NCBI RefSeq assembly: GCF_000340215.1
Contig: NW_006921532.1
Span: 8,243,735-8,307,734 of the forward strand
Reading direction: 5' to 3'
DNA from: Pseudocercospora fijiensis CIRAD86
Taxonomy: Eukaryota; Ascomycota; Dothideomycetes; Mycosphaerellales; Mycosphaerellaceae
DNA: 64,000 nt
Shown: positions 43,730-54,352 of the stretch, in pieces
Numbering within the stretch: the first letter of the stretch is position 1
Layout: each line of letters starts with the position of its first letter
Program-made: the position numbers and the translations under genes
Notes under the pieces: model-generated
Told to the model about the DNA's origin: nothing
The model's database searches: none
What the model saw: the letters and a program-made list of their open reading frames with translations, nothing else

Positions 43730-46089
43730 ATGCTCGAAAACGCCATAGTCGATGACACGCTCAAGCAATATTTGGCAGATGACCCTCCAACCATAGTGCC
43801 TTTGGCCATCAAACCACACTTCGAAGCCTTGTAGGTTGCAGGCCCAGACAACTCGGAAACGTCCACTCATCAAGCTTGACCGCCTGCTCACTCCATCTAG
43901 GTCCAAGCAGGAAAAGACCTATGCGCATTACATTTCCCGAGCCGCGTTTGCTGGCACCAGAGTGAACCTGCGCCAAGTGTCGCCGGAGTCAGAAGCCATC
44001 TACGATTTCGTGCTCGCTCTCCACAAGAAATGCAGTGGTAAGTATTGATGTACATATTCAACTGAACGCCACTCATCAGGTCTCAGGCAACTGGAAGCAG
44101 CTCCAGACAGAAGCCAACTTATCCGACAACGAGTTGAAGGACTTCCTGAATTATGTTGCGCAGTTCCTGGGCAACACGGGCAACTTCAAGTCTTTTGGCG
44201 ATTCCAAGTTCATTCCGCGTATCAAGAATGACAAGCTGGAAGCCCTGGCCAAGACCTCTGATGAGGCTCATGGACTGTACAAGCGATTCAAAGGAGACCT
44301 CTACGAATCCTCTTCGATCGCCGCGATGCACCTTGGTTATCCAGATCAAGGCCATATCTCAACGTACTATCCAGATTCGCCTAGTATCACAACTGAAGAG
44401 ATCGCCATTGTTAGCGACTTCTTCAAGGATATGGGACTGATGCCTGAAAACACCAGATTGCAGAAGAAATCGGATGGTAGCTTCGACCTGAAGATTGCTT
44501 CCGCCGTAGCCGATCCTGCACGTCGTGACTTGAAAGAATCAGAATGGACACTATCGAGTGGACCACTCAAAGGAACGAAAGTCAGATTGGCTTTCGGCGA
44601 TCACGCAGCAGAGATGGGCAAGATCGCTCGCAATCTTGCCGAAGCCAAAAAGTATGCGCTGAACAAGCAGGAAGACCTGATGCAAGGCGAATACGTAGCC
44701 AGCTTCCACGACGGCTCGATGTTCGCTCATCTGGACTCACAGCGACACTGGATCAAAGACAAAGGTCCCATGGTGGAGTGCAACATCGGTTTCATCGAGA
44801 CTTACAGAGATCCGCATGGTATCCGTGGCGAGTGGGAGGGCTTTGCCGCCATGGTCAACAAGGAGAGAACGAAGGCATTCGGAAAGCTTGTCGAATCGGC
44901 TCCTGCTCAGATTCCCAAGCTGCCATGGGCTGCGGAATTTGAGAAGGACAAATTCCTCTCACCTGATTTCACATCGCTTGAAGTACTGACTTTCGCCGGC
45001 TCAGGAATTCCTGCCGGGATCAATGTAAGTGGAGTTGCATACTATTGCATAATCTTACTTGGCTGACCTTCCCTTCCGATTCCAAACTACGACTCAGTGA
45101 GACAGACAGAAGGATTCAAGAATGTTTCGCTCGGAAATGTTCTCAGCGCCAGCGCACCCAAAGAGCCCACACCATTTATACGAGAGGAGGACCAGGATGT
45201 ATGGGACAAATACAAAGACGAAGCCTTCGAGGTTCAAGTCGGACTTCATGAGTTGCTTGGCCATGGGTGCGGCAAGCTTCTCCAGGAGACGTCACCAGGC
45301 AAGTACAACTTCGATGTGAAGAATCCTCCTCAGAATCCTGTCACCGGCAAGCCGGTAGATTCCTGGTACAAGCCTGGTGAGACTTGGGGAACTGTGTTTG
45401 GAGGCATGGGCCCTTCTTACGAAGAATGCCGTGCTGAAAGCGTTGCAATGAGCTTGTGCCCTGACTACAGCATCTTGCAAATCTTCGGATTCGGTGACGG
45501 CAAGGAAGATATCAATGGTGTGGCTGGAGATGTCCTTTTTGTCTGCTATCTCCAGATGGCTCGCGCTGGAGTGAGTTGATTAAGTGCCTGGCTCCTCATT
45601 CCTGAGACATGTTCGCTGACAGATAAAACACAGGTCGCTGCACTGCAGTTCTGGGATCCGAATGCACGGAAATGGGGACAGGCTCATATGCAAGCACGTT
45701 TCGCCATCCTGCAGGTCTTCCTAGAGGCTGGAAAGGAGTTCTGTGAGCTACGCTCTACGAAAGACGATCTATCAGATCTCACCATCTTCCTGGATCGAAC
45801 CAAGATCGAATCTCACGGCCGTCCGGTTGTCAACAAGTTCTTGCAGAAGCTGCAAGTGTTCAAAGCGACTGCTGACTTCACTGCGGGCAAGAAGCTATAC
45901 GATACCTACACCAATGTGGACGAATGGTACGCTACAAAGCTGCGGCCAGAAGTAATTCGACAGGCAAAGCCGAGAAAGGTCTTCGTGCAAGCCAACACAT
46001 TCCTGGAAGGCGACAACGTGGTCTTGAAGGAGTACGAAGCTACGCCAGCAGGTATGATCCAGAGCTTCGTGGACCGAGACTACATCTAG
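43730..46089 (+). CDS. Dipeptidyl peptidase III (M49 zinc peptidase)
   Basis: Five exons (43730-43830, 43901-44037, 44087-45024, 45079-45570, 45634-46089) give 707 residues, typical of DPP III. The zinc motif HELLGH is at 449-454 and the second motif EECRAE at 507-512, the M49 signature. Other conserved stretches are SRAAFAGTRVNLRQVSPESE and GSGIPAGINIPNYDS. The enzyme removes dipeptides from the N-terminus of short peptides, mostly in the cytosol. Intron 3 (45025-45078) has a good GTAAGT donor and a branch-like CTGAC, but the only acceptor keeping the conserved INIPNYDS ends in CG instead of AG. No AG allows an intact frame with that segment. Confidence 0.92.
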
Positions 46090-46424
46090 ATGGCGCAGAG
46101 CAGTACACACGCCGTTGATGGCCAATTGGTGCGAGACAGGACTTGGTGAGTGGTGCGCAAAAGTATGCCAGGTAGCATTTGTGACCGTTGAGTACGTACT
46201 TAAATTCAGTACTGTCGACGGCTTTCCATATCGATCTCACCTCTTGCTGCTTGCCCCATAAGACTAAGAGAGTCGATCGCAGCATCCAATCGAGCCAGCG
46301 CGATAGCCCACGAACCATGTCTGGCACCTAAATACGCCAAACTCCTCCTATTGCCATCCTTCTCATCCCCCATCTCGCGATCGAAACGCGCATAAGCCCT
46401 CGACACATTCGCAACCCGCAGCCC
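46090..46424. other. Convergent intergenic region
   Basis: 335 bp between DPP III and the CCDC25-like gene. Nothing distinct. Confidence 0.5.
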
Positions 46425-47110
46425 CTACATGAAATCATCATCATCAAACCCATCCTCATTACTCCTCATCTGATCTTCCGTATGCACATCATCATACATA
46501 TGCTCCTTCTGCCACTTCAACTGCGCCCTCTCCTCCGCAACCTTCGCATCCTCCCTCTTCTTCTCCTGCGCAGCAATCCTCTCCTTCTTCCTCTCCTCGC
46601 GATCCCTCTCCTCCTTCTCCGCCTTCAAATCCGGATACTTCTCCACTTTCGTCTTATTCAAACGATTCACAATCGCATTCTCGCGCTTCTCCACATAGAC
46701 TTTCTTGACGAGTTTCGGGTTGTGAAAACCTACTTGACCCGTCGCCATGTCGCCTGTTTTTTTGAGGTTGGACCATGGCGTGTAGATTATGGTGATGTTG
46801 TCTTTTTTGTTGCCGTCGATGCTGTTGGCTTTCGTGAGTTGGGCGCAGTCGGTGAGGAGGGAGGTGGGTAGGTTGTCCCAGGTTTGACCTGGTGTCATGC
46901 GGAGGTACACGTGCGCGGAGGAGAGGTTGTCGACGTGGAACCAGATGTCTTCGGGCCAGCCGTGCGCTATGAGATCCTCGTCTCTACAAGAGTTAGCACT
47001 TTTGGGAAGAGATGTGGGGGTGTGATTTGGTTCTTACTCTCGACTTTGTCTTTGCCCATGTAGATGTAGGCCGCTGGGCTGACCAAATTGCTGGTGAAGT
47101 AGTAGACCAT
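46425..47110 (-). CDS. CCDC25/JLP2-like protein (NFACT-R domain)
   Basis: Two exons (47038-47110, 46425-46981) encode 209 residues, equal to the family length. The start MVYYFTSNLVSPAAYIYMGK and the splice-restored [20 protein letters not shown] match CCDC25 of animals and Jlp2 of yeast. The NFACT-R (DUF814) domain covers residues 1-110 (IIYTPWSNLKKTGDMATGQV), followed by a charged coiled coil (EERDREERKKERIAAQEKKR) and an acidic end, DGFDDDDFM. The acceptor used is GTAGAG, two bases beyond a nearer AG, because only that restores the conserved frame. The molecular role in fungi is unclear. It shares a 210-bp promoter region with TSC10. Confidence 0.9.
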
Positions 47111-47320
47111 CTTGACTATTTGGTTGGGCTTGATCGCTTTCGTCGGTGACAAGTAGTCGATAAAGTGCATCACATGCTTAGCCAGAAGGGCAGGGCTGGC
47201 GGGGAACGAACCCGAAACCGAAAGCGGCGATCCTCCTGGAGACTTGATGGTCTTGCATCTGGACAACTGCACATTCATGCATACTGATCTGAGCTCAATG
47301 CATATGAAGTACCAAAATTG

Positions 47321-48502
47321 ATGGCTTTGGGACTTTTCTGGGCATCAGTCTGCCTGTGCGGATTGCTTTTCATCCTTGCCCTCGACATTATGGGTGTCTT
47401 CTCAAGAAAGAACCACTTCGATGTGGCAGACCGAGTAAGGGCACAATCTAAGAGAAGTCTTCGAGCCAGTTTACTGAGAAATTTGACAGACTGTCATCGT
47501 TACGGGCGGCTCCCAAGGCATGGGCAGGGGGCTGGCAAAGCTCTTGGCTGAAAAGGGTGCCAACGTCGTGATTGTTGCGCGCAACAAACAGAAACTTGAT
47601 GAAGCTTTGCAGTACATTAAGGTGAGTATCATAGCTGCTCTGACGTGTGCATAAGATCTAATTCAAGTCTACAGGCGGCAGCAAAGGATGCGCAGAAACA
47701 ACAATTCCTCTCCATCAGTGCCGATCTGACAAAAGCAGAGGAAAATGAACGAGTAATCCAAGAAGTGACTGTCTGGAACAATGGCAACCCACCTGAGGTG
47801 GTATGGGCCAATGCCGGAATGTCGCAACCTATGCTATTCGTCGAGACACCCGTGGACACCTTGAAGCAGCAAATGGAAGTCAATTACATGGCAGCAGCTT
47901 ACCTCGCCCAATCAACGCTAAAAACATGGATCAAACCAAGTCCAAACAAGTCCAAACCACCACTTTCATCTGCAAATCCAAGACACTTCATCATGACATC
48001 CAGCACAGCCTGCTTCGTAGGAGTCGCAGGCTACGCACCATATTCCCCACCCAAAGCCGCCATGCGCTCTTTAGCAGACACATTGCGCTCTGAAGTCAAC
48101 TTATACAACGGCGCACGACGCAAAGACCCCATCAACGGACCCGCAGCAGATATCAAAATCCACTGCGTATGCCCTGGAACCATCCTCTCACCTGGCCATG
48201 AGAATGAGCAGAAATCCAAGCACGAAGTCACCAAAATCCTCGAAGCCGGCGATCCGGCGCAGAGCGAGGATGAAGTTGCAAAAGCAGCTGTTAATGGTCT
48301 TGAAAGCGGTGGCTATCTGATCACGACACAGTATTTGGGTCATGCCATGAGAGTGAGCGCTTTGGCGGGCAGTCCAAGGAATAATTGGTTCGTGGATACT
48401 GTCTTCAGCTGGATCACTTCGATAGCTTGGTTGTTCATTGGGCCGGATCTAGAAGCCAAGGTGTACAATTATGGTAAAAAGCACGGCATCTCGCATCAGT
48501 GA
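47321..48502 (+). CDS. TSC10: 3-ketodihydrosphingosine reductase
   Basis: Three exons (47321-47434, 47490-47621, 47675-48502) give 357 residues. An N-terminal membrane segment ([20 protein letters not shown]) precedes a short-chain dehydrogenase domain with the nucleotide-binding [19 protein letters not shown], the NAGMS motif, and the catalytic Ser/Tyr/Lys in TSSTACF and YSPPKAA. A second hydrophobic stretch near residue 325 ([15 protein letters not shown]) probably anchors it to the ER. The enzyme performs the second step of sphingolipid synthesis, reducing 3-ketodihydrosphingosine with NADPH. The GGSQGMG signature distinguishes KDSR-type enzymes from other SDRs. Confidence 0.92.
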
Positions 48503-48822
48503 ACTTTGGGCACGCGAGCTGAGTCCTTAGCGTTGGTAGTCTCCTCGTGACTGCAAAGAAGGGACGATGGAAGAGCGCGTTTTGTTCAGCAGAGCCATCA
48601 ATTCGTCATATTTGCATCAAACAGCGCCATCGCTAATATCAACCTAAGCCCCATCATCCATCGAAAAGCGCACACGCTTCCTGACAATGCTCCCAAAGTC
48701 ATTCCTCCCGACCGCACATCTCTTCCTCAGCAGAGGTCGAAAATCCCACGCGAAACCTGCAAGATGTACTGTCAACGATTCGCTTCCCATATTATCATGT
48801 ACAAAGAAAGCCTATGGGCTAC
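48503..48822. other. Convergent intergenic region
   Basis: 320 bp between TSC10 and the BRCT protein stop. Nothing distinct. Confidence 0.5.
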
Positions 48823-51534
48823 TCAACCAGCACGTTGGCTCGTCAGGGACTCATGGTCGTGCAGAAACTTGTCTCCCGACACAATTTGCTGACTGAGAGC
48901 AGAGTTCAGCAGCCAATCCGGCGTAACAACACGAGCTTCCAGAGCCTGCTTCTTTGCTTCATTTCTGAAAGTCTTCCAGAGCTTGACTTCTGCATCGCTG
49001 GGGCCTGACACGAGGTAGACGCGATTCAATCCGGAGTCCTCGCCCTGATTTTGTGATTCTGCTCCAGCGTCGGAATCGTCTTCGAGTGGTTGGCGTTTGG
49101 GAAACTTCATGCCTGTTCGACCTCTGTATTCAAAAGCATTGCCACCGTTAAGCTTGATAATGTCTTTGTAGGTGTCGAATCCGCCTTTGACATCAGAAGT
49201 AACGTATATCGACCAGCCGCGGAAGAGCTTGCGATCATTGACCTCTGCGCGCTCGAGTGATTCAGTCAATTTGAATCCGAGTCGCTCTTCACCTTCGCGA
49301 TCCTTCAGCATATGTGGATCCTCGATGAGTTTCTTCTTTGTTAATGCAGTGTCCAAGAAGGATGTATCGACCACGAGAGGTGCCCCGGCGAGTGCGCAAA
49401 CGAATTTCTTGGTGCGTAACAGCTTTGGAGCAACCAGAATGTCCACATCTTTTGGATCTGTCGTGAGTTCCACACCAAGCTGCCGGAGTATGCTTTTGTC
49501 AGCATTCTCCTTGCGAGTATTTTCGACCCAACGATCGTCGCCAGTGACCATCATCTTGTACTTCACTTCAGGGAGCCTCGGCGAGGCTGCAGTCTTGGCC
49601 TTCTTCTGTTTGCTGCCGACTTGTTGTGTCTCCCCGTCGCTAAGATCAGGATCTAAAGCAGAAGCCTCGTACTCGTCGCTGGCTCGCTTCTTCGAAGTGC
49701 GATTGGCAGGAGCAGGAGATGACACAGAGTCATCTGCGTGACTGGCGCGTCTGCCGCCATATACAACGCCACCCTTCCGTTTGCTTTCCTTTTGATACAA
49801 TGCGATATCTTCGGCTTGCGTGTGGAGACTGCTGAGAGCTTTCTGCTTTGACGCTCTGCCAGTGCTCGTGATCATAGGCGAGTTGTTCTCTCTGGGGAGT
49901 CGAGGCGTGGCGACCGATGCTGCATCGGACTTGCGTGGCCGGCCCCTCGACTTCTGGGTTGTCTTTGATGCTGGTTGCTGTTCAGCGTCCGCGTGCTCCT
50001 CGTCCTCTTGAGGCTCATCCTCTTCCTCAACCGGCGGCGGAACATCCACATCCATGGCATCGGAGACCGGCGCAGCACATTTCAGAGTGCTTGAGACTGG
50101 CACAGCTTCTCTCGAGGCCGGTTGCTCCTTAAGCTTGGGCTTCTGCGGCGACTTTGACTTGGCAAAGAAATGGCGTTCCACGCTCTTCATGTCAACACTC
50201 GTCTGGCCAGTGACTTCACCTAGATTCGTCCGCGCTGGGAAGTGGGTGTACTTGGGATTAGAAATGGACTGGATGACGCATTTTGCAAAGCTTTCCTCGA
50301 GCCAAAGGTGGTTGACAATTGAGATGTTCCACTCCTGAGCAGCCTCGCATTTCTCGCCATTCTTGTGAGCTGTAATAAGGTGGGTGTTGTCCTGTTTCAT
50401 TGTCTTCGTGTACTCCGCGCCGCTGAATCTGATCAAGTTCTCAACGTAGGTACGTGCTTCCCCGGAGTAGTTTGACAGACTGATCTTCAAGTTCTGGAAG
50501 CCGGGAACTCCGCCTCTCGGGACGGGGTAGTGGAGCAGTTTCTGTAATGGGCTCGTGTACTTGTTGCGATTGATTACATGATACAGCCATGCCAGATTCG
50601 CGACCTCTTTGCCTGCTCGGGAAGCTTGGAGGTATGCTGGCCCATCGCGGAAGTAGCCTATGTAGATACCACAGAGGTCAACCTCGTTCGTGACGGTGCC
50701 GCCGCCTTGTTCGACCAGACCGACGAGTGTAGTGCGAAGATGGTCAGAGAGCTCAAGATCATCAGCAAGGTAGACCCGCTTGCCCATGAAGGCATTGAGC
50801 CACAATCGTGACTTGGCAGGACTTGGGGGAGGTGTGCTCCCGAATTGCTCTGCAGTGATGATAGAGCTCGCTCCGTGCAGCTGTGGCGTTGGCGACGGTC
50901 GTGGAGCAGAGAGATTAACCCTGCGCATGACCTCCGGATCTGGGAAGAGATATGGCTTCTCTCGAATCTTCTTGCCCAGCTTGACACAGGCGTCAAACCA
51001 GTGCGGCAAGACAAGCTTCACGTCGAGTCCTTTCTGCTCCACGACCTGGCATTTCTGGTGATTGAGAGTATTGGTGACGAGATGTGTGACGATTTTCGTG
51101 AGGCCGGAGCTGTGCACGCCACCAAGAGCAATGACACCCGCAGCAATGGCCTCCTTGTCGCCCTCAGGGAGGTCTCCGCAGGTCACGACGACATCTTGAA
51201 AGTACTGGCTCGGGTCCGGGCTGTGCTGGCGCGGCGATGTCTGCTTCTTCTTGTGCACCGACGTCAGCACCCAGCTGGGCTTGACGACGTAGATGCCGCG
51301 GTCGAGACATTGACTGTACTGTGGGAAGTCGACGTGGGTGGAGATGATGTGGGTGACGTGGTCGATGTCGTCGATCGACTGGTCGTGCTCGCGCAGTGGG
51401 ACGTGTCGGCCGCCGCTGGTGGTGATGGCTGTGCTCAGCTCCTTGACCTGCCATTGTTCGAGCTCTTCGCTGGGAATCATGGAGAAGACGACATCTTCGA
51501 AGAGCAGATCGCTTGGCGCGTCGCCCTCGGCCAT
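48823..51534 (-). CDS. Multi-BRCT DNA damage response protein (BRC1/RTT107-like)
   Basis: A single exon of 903 residues starting at MAEGDAPSDLLFEDVVFSMI. N-terminal BRCT repeats are seen around VTHIISTHVDFPQYSQCLDR..GIYVVKPSWVLTSVH, then ALGGVHSSGLTKIVTHLVTN..LVLPHWFDACVKLGK, then FMGKRVYLADDLEL..VANLAWLYHVI, and a fourth near HLITAHKNGEKCEAAQEWN. A Pro/Ser/Lys-rich disordered linker (residues about 440-620) leads to a C-terminal BRCT pair (EVKYKMMVTGDDRWVENTRK; ARVVTPDWLLNSAL). This order matches Brc1 of fission yeast and Rtt107 of budding yeast, scaffolds that bind phosphorylated H2A and support replication-fork recovery. It is the longest intronless gene here. Confidence 0.88.
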   Translation of the reverse strand: MAEGDAPSDLLFEDVVFSMIPSEELEQWQVKELSTAITTSGGRHVPLREHDQSIDDIDHVTHIISTHVDFPQYSQCLDRGIYVVKPSWVLTSVHKKKQTSPRQHSPDPSQYFQDVVVTCGDLPEGDKEAIAAGVIALGGVHSSGLTKIVTHLVTNTLNHQKCQVVEQKGLDVKLVLPHWFDACVKLGKKIREKPYLFPDPEVMRRVNLSAPRPSPTPQLHGASSIITAEQFGSTPPPSPAKSRLWLNAFMGKRVYLADDLELSDHLRTTLVGLVEQGGGTVTNEVDLCGIYIGYFRDGPAYLQASRAGKEVANLAWLYHVINRNKYTSPLQKLLHYPVPRGGVPGFQNLKISLSNYSGEARTYVENLIRFSGAEYTKTMKQDNTHLITAHKNGEKCEAAQEWNISIVNHLWLEESFAKCVIQSISNPKYTHFPARTNLGEVTGQTSVDMKSVERHFFAKSKSPQKPKLKEQPASREAVPVSSTLKCAAPVSDAMDVDVPPPVEEEDEPQEDEEHADAEQQPASKTTQKSRGRPRKSDAASVATPRLPRENNSPMITSTGRASKQKALSSLHTQAEDIALYQKESKRKGGVVYGGRRASHADDSVSSPAPANRTSKKRASDEYEASALDPDLSDGETQQVGSKQKKAKTAASPRLPEVKYKMMVTGDDRWVENTRKENADKSILRQLGVELTTDPKDVDILVAPKLLRTKKFVCALAGAPLVVDTSFLDTALTKKKLIEDPHMLKDREGEERLGFKLTESLERAEVNDRKLFRGWSIYVTSDVKGGFDTYKDIIKLNGGNAFEYRGRTGMKFPKRQPLEDDSDAGAESQNQGEDSGLNRVYLVSGPSDAEVKLWKTFRNEAKKQALEARVVTPDWLLNSALSQQIVSGDKFLHDHESLTSQRAG

Positions 51535-52065
51535 TTTCGTTTTGGCTAATGCGATATGCGTGTTGATACTTCTGCTGTGGATGCGAATGTTGTAAAGTGG
51601 CACGCGTTAGGCAGTCGCGTGTCTCAACAAGGTTTAGGCTGTTCTCGCCACTTCACGTGCGCGCACCAATCCATGAGATAATTAATTAATTATTCACTCA
51701 TCACTTCTAGGTCTACGGTATAGAAATATTATAGAGCCGAGACACGGAGAAAGTGCTTATATATACGAGAGGCCTACGAGCTCCTCGTCGAATTGCTTTC
51801 TAGCTTCTATACAAGTGGCATCGGATGCGACGCAGCTGACTTTTGCTTGTAACCGCCTGCTACCTACTATCTCTTCGTTATATAGCGGACATCTAATAGC
51901 AAGGCTCGATATACTAAGGAGTCTACTATATCCTCTAGATAGCGACGGTTTATCTACCGTAGGCGACTAAAGGCCTACTATAGGCGAGCTTCTAGCAACT
52001 ATACCCGGCCTCGATTTCTGGCTCATTTCATTTCGACAGATAGGGGCATCGAGAGCACGCTTCCC
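51535..52065. other. Intergenic region with AT-rich decayed repeat
   Basis: 531 bp upstream of the BRCT gene and downstream of GIR2. Positions about 51680-52010 differ sharply in base composition from the flanks; see the separate entry. Confidence 0.5.
51680..52010. mobile_element. Probable RIP-decayed transposon remnant
   Basis: This stretch is dense in TA steps and CTA/TAG trinucleotides (for example GAGTCTACTATATCCTCTAG and TATAGCGGACATCTAATAG), with no open frame, in contrast to the GC-richer neighbours. Depletion of CA/TG in favour of TA is the mark of repeat-induced point mutation. No terminal repeats were found, so the element type is unknown. Confidence 0.4.
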
Positions 52066-52764
52066 TCAACCCTCGACTTTCAAATCTTTCATAGCTTCCA
52101 CTGCGTCCTCGCCATCATCTTCCTCATCTGCACCCTTGCCAGCCAATCCTTGCTCCCATAATTGCTTGCCCGTCAACTTCCTCTCCTCTGCCTTGCCTCC
52201 ACGCTTCTTCTTCTCTTCTGCTTCAAGTTCTGCCTGTCGCCTCGCAGCTTGCTCTTCCATTTCTTTCTTGAAGCTGTCCCGCCATGCCAAGAAGGTTTCT
52301 CTTGTGACCTTCTGTCCTTCGAATTTTCTGTTCTCCTCTTCCTCTGCCTTGCGCGCCTCAGCCTCTTTTAGTGCCTCTATCGCCTTCTGTCGCTCCGTTA
52401 TAAGAAGCTCCGCAGCATCTTTGAGTGTGCTGACCAGTGTGAAAACCATAGCCATTCCCATGCTTTCCTCGATGGTCGGCTCGAGGGCCTCTAGCAGTCT
52501 TGCTTTGTCTTCCTGGATATCAAGATGCGCCTGCTTAGGCGCATTGGGAGGTTGCGTGATGTCTAATATGGGAGCCACATCTGGATACGCTTCCGGGTAG
52601 CGGACGTTAAGAATAATTATAGGATCATCACTCTCTTCACTGGAGTCTTGTGATGCCTCGAGCTTGATTGTGATTCGATATTCCGTCTCTGATATGTCCT
52701 GTATTTCCTCCGGAAATATTGAGTCTAGCACCTCCCTCTCCTCTTGCTGCTCTTCGCGACCCAT
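52066..52764 (-). CDS. GIR2: RWD-domain protein GIR2/RWDD1
   Basis: A single exon of 232 residues, starting MGREEQQEEREVLDSIFPEE. The RWD domain covers residues 5-120, with the signature LNVRYPEAYPDVAPILDITQ. The rest is charged helix (EALKEAEARKAEEEENRKFE), followed by TRETFLAWRDSFKKEME, a conserved DFRP-binding type segment, and GKQLWEQGLAGKGADEEDDG. Gir2 binds Rbg2 and Gcn1 and modulates the translational stress response through Gcn2. It is divergent from ACL4 with 271 bp between starts. Confidence 0.92.
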   Translation of the reverse strand: MGREEQQEEREVLDSIFPEEIQDISETEYRITIKLEASQDSSEESDDPIIILNVRYPEAYPDVAPILDITQPPNAPKQAHLDIQEDKARLLEALEPTIEESMGMAMVFTLVSTLKDAAELLITERQKAIEALKEAEARKAEEEENRKFEGQKVTRETFLAWRDSFKKEMEEQAARRQAELEAEEKKKRGGKAEERKLTGKQLWEQGLAGKGADEEDDGEDAVEAMKDLKVEG

Positions 52765-53035
52765 GCTGGGCAATCGTTCACACTTCACTCACGCGTGTCC
52801 TTGCAGCCGAAGTTCGCCGATGTTGTCACGGCCGACGATGCACTCTGTCCTGCGGAGTGCGCCGAGCTGGGCAGGTGCAAAATGGGCTGCAGTGCTGCAA
52901 GAACACAACTGAGCGGCAGTGACTCGCTCTCTGCTGTCGAACAAACACGACAGCTCTGGAACTTGGTTGCTGGGAGAGGGCTGCGAAGAGAGGCAAGCAG
53001 AGCCGAGTGTTATCGATAAGCTTTTTGGCTAGCGC

Positions 53036-54352
53036 ATGGCTCAAAATTTCATGGCGCCGACAACATCCATTTCGTACTCGACGACTACCTCGGAAACATC
53101 TCAGCTGACGAGACCCGACTCCATGGCAAGGACGAAGAACAGGACGCGCACCAACGGAGTATCGGAAGGAAAGAGCAAAATGTCCGCCTCCAAGCAGAGC
53201 CCGGAACAATTATACGCGTCTGCATTGGACCTGGTTGAACAGTCTCAGCCAGAAGCAGCACTCAAGGTCGCAAAGCAGCTCTGGTCCCAGGTGCAGAATC
53301 GCGGAATCTCAGAAAAGCTTCCCGCCGTGAATCTGCTGGGTGAGATCAGCATCGAGTTGGGTGCGGTGGAATCGGCCCGCGATTACTTCGAGCAAGCTGT
53401 ACAACTTGACCCCGAAGGCAAGGTGCCGGAGGCACTTGGTGGCGGCGCCGAAAAGTTCCTATGGCTTGCTCAACTCAACGACGAAGGTGGCAAGCAGAGT
53501 GTGGACTGGTTTGAGAAAGGAGCCAAAGCGTTGCAGTATGAAATCGCTGCACTAGAGGCAGGCCAGGTCTCTGGATTGAGCGAAGAAGAATTGCTTGTGA
53601 TGCGCGTTGAGAAGAAGCGCAAGCTCGCCAATGCACTTTGCGGCATTGTGGAGGTCTACATGACTGATCTGTCCTGGGAAGACGATGCTGAGGCTCGATG
53701 CGAGAACTTGATCACAGAAGCAATGGCCGTCGAAGACGAGGCAAGTCCCGAGGTGCTGCAGACATTGGCGTCTGTGCGATTGTCACAGCAGCGGCACGAG
53801 GATGCCCAGTCAGCGCTTAAGCGCTCACTGGATATCTGGATAGACCTTGAACCCGAGGACCCCGCAGTACCCGACTTCGCGACCAAGGTGTCGCTGACGA
53901 GGCTGCTCATGGAGGCTAGGATGGAGAAGGAGGCAATGGAAGTCCTCCACCGGCTAGTTCAGGAGGATGACCAGAGTGTTGAGGCGTGGTACCTAGGAGG
54001 CTGGTGCCAGCATCTGATTGCTGAGGGTAACAAAGCCATCGCCGATTCGAACCAGGAGTCAGCTATGGATACTGGCGCTGGTGATACGTCGTCGGCGAAT
54101 CAGTCACAGTTTGAACGCGCAATGAAGGGCAGTCGTAAGTGGCTCAAGACCGCTCTCAAGCTGTATGATCAGCTCGAGTACGAGGACGAGAGGCTGTTCG
54201 AACACGCCAAGGAGCTGGTTCAAGGTCTTGACATGGTATTGGGCCCAGCAAATGAACAAGCCGAGGGCGGAGATGAAGATGAATCTGAATGGGAAGGTAT
54301 TGAAGACGGAGATGACACGGAGGATGGCGACCAGGAGATGGCTGACTCGTGA
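53036..54352 (+). CDS. ACL4: TPR-protein ACL4, ribosomal protein uL4 chaperone
   Basis: A single exon of 438 residues from the first ATG; an in-frame ATG at 53123 (MARTKNRTRTNGVSEGKSK) may be the real start because the first 29 residues are low-complexity Ser/Thr. Helical TPR-like repeats run from about residue 55 (EQLYASALDLVEQSQPEAAL, ESARDYFEQAVQLDPEGKVP) to 390, including DEASPEVLQTLASVRLSQQR. The C-terminus is acidic (DEDESEWEGIEDGDDTEDGD). In yeast Acl4 (YDR161W) wraps newly made uL4 until it joins the pre-60S particle; the acidic tail fits a basic client. Confidence 0.85.
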   Translation: MAQNFMAPTTSISYSTTTSETSQLTRPDSMARTKNRTRTNGVSEGKSKMSASKQSPEQLYASALDLVEQSQPEAALKVAKQLWSQVQNRGISEKLPAVNLLGEISIELGAVESARDYFEQAVQLDPEGKVPEALGGGAEKFLWLAQLNDEGGKQSVDWFEKGAKALQYEIAALEAGQVSGLSEEELLVMRVEKKRKLANALCGIVEVYMTDLSWEDDAEARCENLITEAMAVEDEASPEVLQTLASVRLSQQRHEDAQSALKRSLDIWIDLEPEDPAVPDFATKVSLTRLLMEARMEKEAMEVLHRLVQEDDQSVEAWYLGGWCQHLIAEGNKAIADSNQESAMDTGAGDTSSANQSQFERAMKGSRKWLKTALKLYDQLEYEDERLFEHAKELVQGLDMVLGPANEQAEGGDEDESEWEGIEDGDDTEDGDQEMADS

